A stretch of 64,000 bases of DNA, from assembly GCA_040954595.2 (NCBI GenBank), contig CM082579.2, positions 3,472,001 through 3,536,000 on the forward strand, read 5' to 3'. Below are positions 11,701 to 23,839 of the stretch, in pieces. The translations under genes were made by a program, and so were the position numbers. This stretch comes from Balanoglossus misakiensis (taxonomy: Eukaryota > Hemichordata). The stretch's first letter is position 1. Each line of letters starts with the position of its first letter. The notes beneath the pieces are model-generated. The model was not told the origin of the DNA. It was given only the letters and a program-made list of their open reading frames with translations, and did no database searches.

Positions 11701-12580
11701 ACGAAATATTTTCAAATCCCCCCCCTTCCGAACAGCTTAAAATTTAGAAATCCCATCCCCCATTTTCTTTCACACAGCAAAACACATCACCTATCTATCT
11801 TGTGAAAAAAGAAAAACAGCGCTCCCATGAAAAGAATTTGAAACTGATGTTTTTCCTCATCAGTGGATATTAAAACTGAACATTGTTTATATTTGTTAAG
11901 TATTTGTATTCTGTGTTGGCAGATATTGTAAACCGAGAAGTGAAGGGGGTGGGTTTGGGAGGGGGTGTCCCCCTCCCCTGTAAGATAATTTTATAAAATA
12001 CAGAGCTCAAAGCTGCATTTTAATGAACCCAAAAGCAAATTAACTTTTTATATACATATATGAATGATTGATGAGAAAATTAACGAATTCTAGTCTGGAC
12101 TTGAATTGAGCTCGTCAACAGTAACAACACTGACTGTTCACTGTACAGCAGGCAGGCCAAACACTGGGCATTTTATTATGCTTCACAGAGTAGAACAAGA
12201 AACTGTATTAGATATACAAAATAACCCACCGTAAAAATTACCGGAAATTCAAGCTTATGAAGATTTAATGCACTTGCGGAGTTCATCTGTCATCCAGGTA
12301 GCCATGGTGGTTTGTTTCTTATAAATCAGTACTTCTGGGCAAATATTGAGTTTGTGAGAGTTTTTTACATGGCCCCCCCTAAAGGATTGTGATTTTTATG
12401 TCTGACCCCCCCTAATTTTTCTTGGGGAAAATGGGTGGCCCCCCCTGAAAATCCTCCAGCCCCCCCCCCCTGGAAGTAAATTCTGGACAGTCCCTTATGT
12501 CGTGTTGCTCTTACCTTTGATTTTCTTAAGCAGTTCAAGAGAAACTCCCTCTCAACTATTGGTGTTTTCGCACTCTTCAT
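8745..12580 (-). CDS. EXOSC9: Exosome complex component RRP45
   Basis: Non-catalytic RNase PH-like subunit of the hexameric ring of the RNA exosome (3'-5' RNA processing and decay, nucleus and cytoplasm). Eleven exons, 5' to 3': 12580-12515, 11049-10955, 10819-10700, 10585-10483, 10374-10237, 10110-10028, 9859-9727, 9594-9506, 9336-9187, 9068-8908, 8800-8745. The phases close to 397 residues (human about 439). Family landmarks in order: EFLLNCLRKSK, LDGRQAYDFRRIKV, VLAQVSCDMVEPR, FEPGR, DTESLCIIAGEK, HVLNHDGNIVD, SHFRRPDVSV, YLLVDPTEKEERVMDG, HREICTVQMSG, GEKFGFAESF, GTAQIGEGGANTW. After the RNase PH fold come a basic Lys-rich stretch and an acidic EEEEVIVLD tail (385-393). The ATG at 12580 is preferred because it aligns with the human start; an in-frame ATG at 12679 would add 33 residues. 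Intron 1 carries a transposon-like insertion. Confidence 0.95.
11400..12494. mobile_element. Non-autonomous DNA transposon (MITE-like) with terminal inverted repeats, Harbinger-type TSD
   Basis: The left end starts GGGACTGTCCAGAATTTACT and the right end is its exact reverse complement. The inverted match continues for about 42 bp, apart from the length of an internal G/C run. A direct TTA trinucleotide flanks both ends (11397-11399 and 12495-12497), which fits the 3-bp TWA target duplications known for PIF/Harbinger elements. The interior has no credible transposase; it is rich in C7-C17 and G9 runs, with a roughly 50-bp subrepeat containing CCATGGCCCCCC. It sits in intron 1 of EXOSC9, about 18 bp from the exon 1 donor. 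Superfamily assignment is inferred from the target duplication only. Confidence 0.7.
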
Positions 12581-12942
12581 CTTTTGGATGTTACAGTATC
12601 TTAGGGTGCGATCAGCTGGTTCACTGACTGGTTGTAAACACACACATGGGTTTCGAAACAGGAAGTCGGTGGGTACCATGTGACTTTATCATTCCCGTGA
12701 TGTCATCATTTGCTCTATATACTAAGCTACGAGCATTTTTATTGGTCAAACCTTTGCATAATATCCACATTGGGTCTGGCTAGACCAATACACACTAAGT
12801 ATAACAGCAGCTTTGGCAATACTCCTATCATCACATGACTTATCCTCATCTGCCATTATTTTTTGCACAGGGCAAGAGGAGACTGCAGTATCATCTCAAA
12901 CCAACTATTTTTCAAGAAAAACCTGCCAGAAAAACATTAATC
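12581..12942. promoter_or_regulatory. Shared bidirectional promoter of EXOSC9 and ATP6V0C
   Basis: The start codons of two divergent housekeeping genes are separated by only 362 bp. Opposed CCAAT boxes are visible: ATTGG at 12741-12745 and CCAAT at 12785-12789, a pattern common in bidirectional housekeeping promoters bound by NF-Y. E-box-like CATGTG/CACATG motifs lie nearer each gene. There is no clear TATA box. Confidence 0.55.
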
Positions 12943-14651
12943 ATGAGTTCAGAGGAGATCCCAATTTACACACCTTTCTTTGGAGTTCTTGGTGCGACAT
13001 CGGCCATGGTTTTCAGCGGTAAGTGAACCCCCAAAATAAATTCAATTTTCTCCTAAAATCCCGTAGATGTGACCGAAGCCATAGAAAGCCCAACGCCCGA
13101 TGTACATGACGATCTGAAACACCGAAAATGGCCCCCGTGTTTCTTCATATTAACAAAATCGTTGAAATTAGGACGTTAATTTTTTATCTGCTGATGAATT
13201 TCTTCACGAAAGATGTCAGTATATTTAACGTGATAGGTGTTGACTGCGAAATTTGATCAGAAATTTTGAGTCACAATTTTACAGTGCCTATTCGCCCGCA
13301 TGTATGTAATATTGGAAAGAGGCATGTAATTTCATTTAATTAGCGTTTTTGTTAGCTCGACTCAAAATCTTATAGTATATGTACTGCTAAAAGAAGAAAT
13401 GTCACGATATATCGTCATTTGGATTTATTTTAGCCCTTGGTGCCGCCTATGGAACGGCGAAGAGTGGAACTGGTATTGCAGCCATGAGTGTGATGAGGCC
13501 CGAATTGATCATGAAATCCATTATTCCAGTGGTTATGGCTGGTATCGTCGCTATTTATGGATTAGTTGTCGCTTTGCTAATCTCAAACGGGTTAAGTCCA
13601 GAGGGCTACACGTTATTCAAGTGAGTATGAAAATGTCCGAGTTAGAAAGATACATAACTAGTGCATGAAGTGATGTCTCTGACCTTTGCACATTTGAAGG
13701 CCAAGCTTAGTACCTCATGTGACCACTGACAAATCATGAGGTGTACGTGTAGATATTGTAAGAGGTGATAAAAATGGGACTGTCTGTTCATTTAGCCATC
13801 ACAAAATCAAATTATCAAATATAAATAAAATATTTTTTTTTGCCGAATATACAGTGATGTATGGTAAATGTAACTTTCATCCATGCCAGCAAGAGCCCTG
13901 TTTAAATGACCCTTTACCCGCCATAGTCCTTCATTGATAGAAACACGGCTTGAAATGGGTATAATCAGTGGGGGGTCTTTTTACCTGGCTTAGTGTCCTT
14001 GACAGAAACGCTGCTTGAAATAGGTATAATAATGTTTCAATGTGTGTCTCTGGGAAGGATTGACCATGACTTCAGAGTGTGCTAACAACGAAAAGAAATC
14101 AGGAACAGTAAATTTATAATTGTTATATCGGGTAAAATCAATAGTATTAGAGAGGGTCATTAGAATATGGGTTTGATTAAATCATAGGGGCTCATAATGG
14201 ACTCCCTGTTTGTTGCAGGTCATCTACAATAGACAAAGCATGTTGTCAATTCTCCTTAGACTGGACGTTGTAAATTCAGCATAGGGAACTGTACCTGCAC
14301 AATTTTAACTTGTATCATACTGCTTTTGTCAAGCTTTTGGAGTTCCACAAATTTTGGAGCATGATGGTGAATCAGCATTGAGTACCACTATCTTTTGGCA
14401 GAAACATAACCAGCGCACCATGTTCTCTTTTTTATCCATTTTGCAGGAGTTTTGTTGACATGGGTGCTGGTCTGAGTGTCGGTCTCAGTGGTTTAGCCGC
14501 TGGTTTTGCAATTGGAATCGTGGGTGACGCAGGTGTCCGTGGAACAGCTCAACAGCCCCGTCTCTTCGTGGGTATGATTTTGATTCTCATCTTTGCAGAA
14601 GTATTGGGTCTGTACGGACTTATAGTCGCTCTGCTTCTCACCACCAAGTAA
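12943..14651 (+). CDS. ATP6V0C: V-type proton ATPase 16 kDa proteolipid subunit c
   Basis: Membrane rotor subunit of the V0 sector, which carries protons across endolysosomal and other acidified membranes. Three exons: 12943-13018, 13434-13620, 14447-14651. The phases close to 155 residues, identical to the usual animal length. Four transmembrane helices are evident. Landmarks are [63 protein letters not shown] and the last helix [20 protein letters not shown]. The essential proton-binding glutamate falls at residue 139, the canonical position. The gene is divergent from EXOSC9 and probably shares its promoter. The 3'UTR appears to run about 1.1 kb to an AATAAA near 15746. Confidence 0.97.
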
Positions 14652-15745
14652 ATCACCGAAGACCAATGTGACTGTTTATAATTTCAAAAAGTAAAAAAAA
14701 AACCAAGACAATTAGAAGAAACAAATCATGTATTGTGAGATAGCTGTACAGAGTTGAGACGTTCCATAGTCAACATTTTCCAAAAGGTATCGCAACCAAA
14801 TCCCTTTGTATGCCCCTGTGATGTTTCCATGATGAATTTTTTTCCGTGTCTGTTTCCCATTTTTTCACGTCTTTTTTTTGAATGAGGATTTATGAGAAAT
14901 TACAAAAAAAGTAATTGTAAAACATCTCAGCCACGATAAGATGGATAGGAATTAGCCTGTAAAAAATTACCATGGGTTTAGCTAGGTGATCAGAGTTTTT
15001 TGGATGTTGGAACTTTCGCATGCACATTTTCCGTAAAAAATCATCGCTTTGAAGAAGACCGGTCCATGCTGTTTCAGCCTGTTTGTGTATTTTAGTGTAA
15101 TAACCATTTGGTTTAGTTACACATGTATGTACCATCATATCTCTATATTAGTCTATGTTTAGACAATGACTACCATCTGTGTGAAAAAAGAGTGATACAC
15201 AGTGAATGGGGGTTGAGGCATTTCTCACAAAGACTACAGAATGACCTCTGAAGCAGTCACTTTCTCTGTTTTACACTTTTTTTGTAATTATCAGTCAGTC
15301 TGCTTGGCAAGAAGTGATTATTACCAAAAAGGTGGAGGGGTCTTAGGTTGCTGAAATCAGCATTGGCATAATAAAACAAAAATAGAATTGAATTTTCGAT
15401 ATTTTCGTATGGTATCCAATCTGATTCGTTCCGATCTGATTCGTAAGTTTTCAGTGTGATTTCAAATCATCCACGTAATGTCATTGACTTCCATTATTTA
15501 TTGAAGAAGGAAAAAATGAGACTGGAAAGAGTGCATCAATTATCTGGAAAACCCTGTGTTTAGATATTGTACGTGTATATATAATGGATGTTACATAGTA
15601 GTTGCCATTTAGCAGATGAAATATATTTTAGACTTGACACTTTTTTCGTTAAAAGTCTGTGTTATGGAAATGATCCGTGAGGAACTAATGTATTAGGGCA
15701 ATACAGAGTGTTGCATGTCAGTATGTGTACTTCAACTGTGTAAAA

Positions 15746-15751
15746 AATAAA
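15746..15751 (+). other. Candidate poly(A) signal of ATP6V0C
   Basis: AATAAA about 1.1 kb past the ATP6V0C stop codon. No earlier canonical hexamer stands out, so a 1.1 kb 3'UTR is proposed (inference). Confidence 0.4.
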
Positions 15752-18637
15752 GGAGATTAAAAGATACATTCTCTCCATGATCAATCTGTGTAAACTGGTT
15801 CTCTTTCTTCGGATTTCGTCATGCTGATGGTATTTGGGAACATTTTATCATGGCAGTGCCAGACCTCGCTAGAAGGAAATGTGGGTGATAGAGGTGAATG
15901 CTTGTTGCCAGCTGCACATTGAGTATCTCTGCTGTATATCTAGACATCTTATCAATATATCATTGATTACACAAGGCATCTTCAGTGTTGTGAATCTAAA
16001 GGGCTTTATTTTTATGCCACTTTAAATCGTCTGTCCTTATTTTGTCAAGACCCACTCCTGCCGCAGAAGTCAAGAAACGAAGATCCGAAAATCTTGCATT
16101 CGTGCACTTTGTCACAGTGATGCCATTACATAAGATTATCTGCAGAATATAACTGTCATGAAAATTGCAGCTTTTTGTTGCAGCACCACAATCATTTGCA
16201 AATGATTTACTGCTGGTATGTTTATACAGAGGAGTAATTTATACCAGTAATAAGATGTTAATACTAAATTGGAAGAGACACATTAAGTATTAACTTAAAG
16301 TAGGATAAAATAGGTTGCCCCATGGTTGTAGCCTCTCACCTTTGCATAGCTTTGCAGATAACTGTTAGTGTGGTGTATTATTGAGAATGCATTCTGATTT
16401 GATTATTCATTGTATCAGCCAGTTACTATTCTGTACATCTGATTTGCTTTTGTTTTCATTTCTGATATTGTTCATTCATTCAGGAAAGATTTCATGAGTG
16501 GACATGGTTTTAGCCTTTTGCATTTGTGCTTGTAATGGTACCACCATCTAATTAAAATTGTAAATGAGCCAACGGTTCATTTATTATACTCTTTATCACT
16601 TGGCATTATCTCCACTGTCGGCAGACAGGGGTTAATGGTACTAGGTCAGCATCTGTAGACAAGACGCAACTGCTTTATTTTTTGAGTGCATTTGCGAGAA
16701 AAAAAACATGGTTACATTTACATTTATGAAGAACAAGTTGGGTTTGAACGCGTGGAGGTTCGCATACAAGCAACAGGGAAAGTCAATTATCCAAAAGGTC
16801 AAAATCGGGACATGTTGACCCCATTGCCTGTTATGGAAACCAGACCAGTTATTTCCAAATTCTACCTGGCAAGTTTTTGATGGGAAAACACGTGATATGG
16901 CTGTAGAATGAGTGAGTGACCCTTTCGTGAGGGTGCAACCCCTGTGGCTGTATTCAAGCCCCAAGATCATCTCCCGTCCATGCCGGCTTGGGGTGAAAGT
17001 TCACCATACAAGCCCAGACAGGAATGAATGGTCTCTCTATAATCATACAATGGACTTGGCTGTTCAAGGGAATCAGTCCATGACGGACAAAGGCACTGCA
17101 TTATGTGTGTGCATTTTATTCATTGACCTTAAATAATATTTTTAAAATCTTGTTACAGTTCTGGTTATTTTATTGGGCTTTGACATAAAGTGGAATTTCT
17201 ATATTATGATATAAATATGAAGACATACTACAACATGAGAATATTAGCACGTTTGCAGAAGAAATGGAGCATGAAGTACTATACAAATGAACTGTGCGAA
17301 GCTGAAATAATCTGCTTGTTTTATCCATGTATTTTTAGAACTGAACATAAAATATTAGAATAAAAAATACATGCTATTTTGATTACCATAATCCAATTAC
17401 ACTGATGAAAAATATCAAAGGGTTATTTCTTATATATTTGATAGCTACTAGTATGTGATATTGTGCAAACAAAACATACATGGGATATTAAGCATGAAAT
17501 ATTTACATCCACAGTTCTTCCATCACAGGTTGTTATGGCAACACAGAAAGAGGGTTAATGATAAAATCACACAAAGCCAGCCAGGCAGCGACATCAATTG
17601 TTCATGTTTCCGCAGTTGGAGCTCCAGTATATATGACACAGAGCAAGCATAAATACTGAGCAGTTCATTGACTGCTGTGACTCAATGGCACACATGCTGA
17701 ATACTGTGTAGTATTGTTAGTCTAGTGTGTTTAAAAATGACATCATCAGAATAAGACCAGTGCTATTGATATCTTTCTCAATTTCTCTCTGTTCTGTATA
17801 CCGTAGTTTCTATGTAGTGCAGATTTACAGCTTAGCCTACTCGACTCAGTATCTTGGCCACAGATCTGTTCCCTATGGGTCAGGTGGAATGACATTCTAA
17901 CCTTTGACCCAGCACGGAATAACCAGCAAGCTGTGGGTCGACAGACAAGGGTTCACATGATAGTGAGTCACAGTTAATCCATGTTTTGCATTAGAATGAA
18001 TTCATTGATACACAATTTAAATTAATTTCTTATTGTCGTGATCCGTGCATCATGGTAATGTTGCTGGTATTTGCCACAAGTGTGACAGTGTAGACAAGTA
18101 TATTGGTATATGAATATGCAAGTGTAATCATTGGTGTGACTGAAATTGCTGTGGGTCTCTACAAAAATGAATATGTACACGGAAAGTAGATATGTTTTGT
18201 AACAGGTGGACAAGAAAAACAAACAGCCAGCCAGAGCCATAAACTCGACAAATTATTTTTAACAGGTTATCCAGGTACCTTATCGCACACAGAATTCAGT
18301 CGGGAATTTTGACCAGTGTTTGGCTGTGATTCATTGAATAGCTGACAAGATTTTTCGAGAATTATGAAAGTCATCTATTCCCATATAAAACCAGACTGGA
18401 TTTATATCTCCTAATTTTTAATTGTAGGCTAACTGACCCTTTTGCCCATATCAATTCCCTAATGGGTCAGACCATGGCACCGGTAATACCGGGATTAAAC
18501 CAAAGTCCACACATCAATGAGAGGGTTAAAGCACTGTTAATGACGGCTCCCTCTGTACACATTCCAACCTTTCATAGCCTTTCCTATGTACAGAGAAAAA
18601 ACAACAAAAGACTCTGAAAGTACATGATTACTTTAAT
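15752..18637. other. Intergenic region between ATP6V0C and TRAP1
   Basis: AT-rich sequence between the 3' ends of two convergent genes. Only short frames without recognisable composition are present on either strand, and I see no RNA gene, repeat array or mobile element boundary. Confidence 0.5.
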
Positions 18638-18643
18638 TTTATT
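18638..18643 (-). other. Candidate poly(A) signal of TRAP1
   Basis: TTTATT on the plus strand reads AATAAA on the minus strand, about 425 bp past the TRAP1 stop codon. This gives a plausible 3'UTR of roughly 0.45 kb. Confidence 0.4.
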
Positions 18644-19066
18644 CCACATATATTTTCATGGTGCTGTTTTATAAGAAAGTGACAATAACCATACTACATG
18701 AGATTCCCAATTGCCATGGACAATGGTAATAAATAAATGGGCAGCTTCTGTAAAAGAGACATCTTTGCAAGTTGTGTTGTTCTTTTTCCATTTTCTATTC
18801 ACTGTTTAGTTAATATATCGTGCATTTGTAGCAGTTAACATTATATTTTCTCCAGAACCATTCTACAACTAACACACTGGTCAACACCGGACATCTCTAA
18901 CACTTGGATCCATGAAGCACCTCAGAGATGAACCATTTGAACCTTTCCACTCCTTCCAACCCTAACCTCCTTTTTTAGCATTTTGGAATGGTCCAAATTG
19001 ATTTTTGATCATTGGGTCTGTCCATTTCTACCTAGGGGGAAACATATCTTGGGCACACAGTGTCAC

Positions 19067-22000
19067 TCAGTGTTTGCTGAGTGCCTTTGACATTAAGTCA
19101 GTCAGTCTGTTTAACATTGCCCTTGGGTCTTCCATCAGGCCAGCAGCAATCATGGCGTTGTCATAGACCTACAAGTGGAAAGAAAGAATGTTTGGATTAT
19201 CAAACATGAATGGCGCTGTACACAAGTACAAGTGCATTTCTTCAAAGGGTTTTGAATCATGTGTCGCACAAGATAAGCTAACCCCAAGACAGCCATTTGG
19301 TGGTCAGAGAAAAAGCACAGCAAACTAACCTGTTCAGCGACCAGTCTTGCCAACATAGGATCACTTGTTTTCAGCTCAAAAAGCTTAGTGATGATTGGGT
19401 GACTGCGAGAGAAGAAAATGTGGCGGAGATTAGATCAATGGATATTACTGGTCTTGCGAACAAAATGATCGACTTCTTCAACATACGATGGAAACTGAGT
19501 GGGTCTCTTACAGAGGGAAACTCTTACTTCCAAGAAAATATCCCTACCTTGTGTTGATCTCCAATGTTGGTTGTAAGATTTGCAACTTTTCATCTTCAGA
19601 ACGACCTTTCAGGGCACCTTTCAGGAAGTGTCTGGCGGCTCCCATCTCTATGACAGTAATCATGGCTGGATGGTTGTCAAGTCTTTTACTGACCTGCGAG
19701 AAAAAAATTGTGGCATTGGTAGTAGTAAGATACATCTCCCCACACCTCTTCACAAACAACAGCAGACATAAAGTTGCCCCTAGAAAACAACTTACCTTAA
19801 TCTGTGCTACTTTATTGCCCAGTGCTGACTTCAAGTATTCTGTCAGCGAATCTGTCTCTATCACAGAAAGTTTGCCTTCTCCTGGAAAGAAGTATAAAAA
19901 AACCCCACACTTATTGAGTGTCACAGTGTGTGTGTGTGGAGGAGATATCACCACTAATATGGATATGGCAAGTTACGATGGCAGGTATGAAACGGTATCC
20001 TCTTGTGATGGACAACCTCTCAATAAACAGTTCCCCCTTGAGGTCACAGTGAAACTAACCTTCCACGGCTTCTGTGCTGGTCTCTTTGTCGGAAGTCGCC
20101 ATGATTTCATTTTCCACAGAAGTCACAATCTTTTTTTCGAATTCTCTCAGCTGCAGCAGGGACAACTCATCATACTCGTCATAACAGAAGAGAACTTCGT
20201 AGTTTTTATTCTTGGCTGCTTCAAAGTAGGGTGAGCTTTCGGCCAACTGCCGGCTGAGAAGAACACAAAGCCATCAGTGTATTAGTTAAGGATGTTTTGT
20301 ACCCTCTAGGACGGCCTGGTGTCACACCACTGTTTTATGACAATACATCAATCTAATCCTACCTTGGTGAGCACAGATAGTAGATGTTTCTCTGTCCAGC
20401 TTCCATTCTATTGATGTAATCCAGGAGACCCACTTTGTGGCCAGCAGGCTGGGTGGACGATTCATAGCGCAGCAACTTGGCAATCTCTTCCTGTGTGCAA
20501 ATTTGTATCAGGACAAATCAATCATCTCAACACATCTCAACGTTTTCATGATGCTAAAGGTGAAGATGACCAAAAGCATTATTGGAAATGTTTTTTTCAC
20601 ACCCACCTTTTCCGACTGCTCTGCTGACGTCACAATTCCTTCACGGAAGAACAGACCGTAGTCAGTGATGAATTTGTCGTACTTCACACGATCTTTCTTG
20701 GCTTGGTCTTGTAGAAATTTGACGATTTTTCCGGTCACCACGTATCTCAACTTCCTACAAGAGACAATTCAATCATGGGTAACTCATTCAGTGTATGGTC
20801 ACTGGCAACAACACCGATGCACATCAATCACAAAACTCAACTGCACAGCAGTCTCAAAAATTACCTAATGAGGGCGCTGTCTTGCAACAATTCTCTGCTT
20901 AGATTGAGTGGGATGTCTTCACTGTCCACAATACCTGAGAAGAAATTCAGTTTGAATGTCACTGTGTTTGTTATACTGCCAATTATCAATTACATCAATG
21001 CTAAAGCTGACATCATAGAACACATGGGTTTCAAGATGCAAAGGGTCACACTCTGTTCTGGTTCAACTACATGTAGATACCTACCTCGGATGAATCTCAA
21101 CCATCTTGGTAACAATGTATCTGCATGTGTCTGAATGAGGACTTTCCGGCTGTACAGGGAAACTCGATTTCCCTCATCCTTGGTGAATTCCCACACTGTC
21201 GGAGTGTGATCCGGGAAGTAAAAGAGTGCCCTGATGTTGAGTGGGGCGTCGGCCTTGTACTGCAGCGTGTACCTGGGACTGGCCTGCTCGTTGGCCAGGA
21301 AACGGTAGAAGTTTTGGTGTTGTTCTTCTGTGACGTTTTTGCTGTCTATCATCCACAGCGCCTGTGTGGGAGAGATTTGTTAGAAAGTGTTCTCTGAGAG
21401 ACAGCGTTTGGTCGACATCTCAAATCCAATGTTAAAAGTTGCACATCTGGTGCAATGAATCTTGATTACTGGAAATTCTGAAACAATGTACAAGTTTTTT
21501 CTACTTACTTGTTCAGTGTTTATTCTCTTTCCATTCAGATAAATTGGAACACCGACAAAATTACTGTATTTCTTGATGATTTCTGATAAAGAAATGACAA
21601 TTGCATACAATATTTATTTCTCATGCATTTTACACACTTGTTCACATTCTCTCAACAAAGGAAACATTTAAATCAAAATTGGCAACTATGTTCTTGTTTC
21701 ACAAAATCTCACCTTGAACATCATTTTCCACAGAATACTTCCAACAGTCTTTTTTCAAATGGACCACAATCTTTGTTCCAGGCTGCACATTCTCTGCTTC
21801 AGCAATCTCAAAAGTTCCACTCCTGAAATAAACAAGCACCACATGATTTATCTGACAGTGTTACGGCCATCTTGAGTACCTGCAATAGCGCCCCCTATTG
21901 TTGAAATATTTCTTCTCTGGAGAATGTCAAAAAGAATAATTTATACCAATAATTACAGGTCCCTCAACCTGTGGAGGGACTGTGTTCAAACTAATGCGGC

Positions 22001-23483
22001 CGTATCTCTTACCCATCAGACACCCATCTGAACGCTTTGTTGCCAGGTAAATGTGACTGTGAGAAGACTTCTACTTTGTCACCGACCATGAAAGAGGAGT
22101 AGAAACCAACACCAAACTGGCCAATGATTGAGCTCGTCGAGTCAGCCTGTACGCCCTTCTCTTGTAAATCTTTCAAAAATGCCTGCAAAATTTGAAATAT
22201 ACAACACCACGTTGACTGACTTATAACACCTTCTGCTATAACGTGTGTACACAGACTGAATATAGTAGTTTTTACAATGAGTTGGCAACAACTCTACTTT
22301 ATCATAAGTTGGATTCAATGATAAGTCATCACATCAATGAATTGTTTAGTCTGTGCAATACTGGACCCCACCATTGCTCACCTTTGACCCTGATCGAGCA
22401 ATAGTACCAAGATTCTGGATCAGTTCTTCCTTCGTCATTCCAATACCAGTATCCTGCAAAGTAAACACACAAATATTTGAAATCTTGTAACTGATACAAC
22501 TTATATACACACAGTTTCCTCTAGGATATACACATATAACAAAGCAAACACAGAAAGGTCATGTACCTGAATAATGAAACATCCTGCATCTTGATCTGTT
22601 TTGATGTGAATTTCCAGTTGGACGTCTTTCCGTATGTCAGGGTTGGTAAGCTGTTGATACCTCAACTTTTCAATGGCATCGCTGGCATTGGAGACGATCT
22701 CACGGATAAACACTTCTTGTTCGGAATACAACGACTTGGCAACAATGTCCAGCAACATTCGCGTTTCAGCTTGGAATTCTAATTTATCAGACGGACCTGT
22801 GTGTCAGAAACAACATTTCAATGAGCAGGTAGTACCTCTGGAGGATGATTGCCCCCATCTCCCATTTCAGGCAAAAAAGATACAAATTAACTTGTATCAC
22901 TCGGTTACCACCCCCGTGCTATGGTAATTAACCCAGTCTTGCGAGATCTCACAATGACAAAAGGCAGTAAATATGTGCAATCCATTTGCCAACCTGAAAT
23001 ATGACAGTTCACTACTATTCTACTTTTTAGCCTAGTAATTAGTAGTAAGTGTCAAAATCTTACCTTCCACTTTCTCACTATCACCAATGATATTATGGAT
23101 CTCATCACCCTGTGTCTCCGTCTGCGTTTGACTGCAGAGTGACCTCGACAGACAATGAGAGTTACATCTCCACCTTGTACTGCCAGTCAAATACGAACCT
23201 GAAGTGTGAAATATGCAACAGAATCAATCCATTCTACATGTATATACACTGTATACATATAGACACACACACACGGTGACACACACCGTGACACACCCGT
23301 AACGCCAGTGATCGCTACCGATCGAGTTATAAAACCTAGTCAAAACATACCAGGTGATCTGCTTTGTCCGTTGACGAGGACATTCCGAAAATTTCTCGTG
23401 CAGACATGAACACCGCGTGAAGTGAGGTGTGTACACACTGAGTGTGCCTTTCTCGCACATGTTCTCCCGAGTATCGTCGCCAT
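19067..23483 (-). CDS. TRAP1: Mitochondrial HSP90 chaperone (heat shock protein 75 kDa)
   Basis: Mitochondrial-matrix HSP90 paralogue, an ATP-dependent dimeric chaperone. Sixteen exons, 5' to 3': 23483-23351, 23198-23064, 22796-22567, 22453-22382, 22182-22013, 21822-21713, 21582-21509, 21361-21085, 20934-20865, 20754-20607, 20490-20363, 20253-20060, 19881-19796, 19693-19548, 19402-19330, 19168-19067. Every junction is GT-AG and the phases close to 715 residues (human 704). The N-terminus is rich in Arg/Ser with few acids, as in a mitochondrial presequence. GHKL ATPase motifs are present: [11 protein letters not shown] (ATP/Mg Asn), DTGIGM and [13 protein letters not shown]. The middle domain has [48 protein letters not shown] and the catalytic-arginine segment SRELLQ. 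The C-terminus has [18 protein letters not shown] and [20 protein letters not shown]. It ends in a Lys-His, not MEEVD, which separates it from cytosolic HSP90. Confidence 0.97.
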
Positions 23484-23839
23484 TTTCAAATTCAGACACC
23501 TCAACTTGCTCATCTTTGGGATGAAATCATTTATTACATTTATAGTAGCAAAGCATTTCTTTTCTTGCATCTCTCGGTTATCAAAATGTTCCTGGAAAAG
23601 TTTTCTAATGATTTATGTGTTAAGATACAAATGCGAAAAGGGAATTGTTTGGTAAAAGATGGTGTTTCCTTGAGCCTTCACTGAGTTAAATTTCGTACTA
23701 AGTTAAGCGGTCTTAATCAGTTTTGCTGAGAACTATGGGACACAAAATGGCCCGAATCAGTTGACGATTTTGGTGTACGTGTGAAACTATCATTTTGATA
23801 CAAAAAGTGTATATCGCATAATATCTATGGACATTCAAT
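23484..23839. promoter_or_regulatory. Shared bidirectional promoter of TRAP1 and SLC30A9
   Basis: Only 356 bp separate the start codons of the divergent TRAP1 and SLC30A9 genes, so both transcription starts and both 5'UTRs must fit here or overlap. I see no TATA box or clear CCAAT box. Joint control of the two genes is inferred from the geometry alone. Confidence 0.5.

Noticed and set aside
12365-12679. EXOSC9 start at the upstream ATG 12679, and read-through into Gly-rich sequence after exon 1
   Set aside because: The extra N-terminal residues do not match the family, and the Gly-rich continuation is the transposon terminus inside intron 1.
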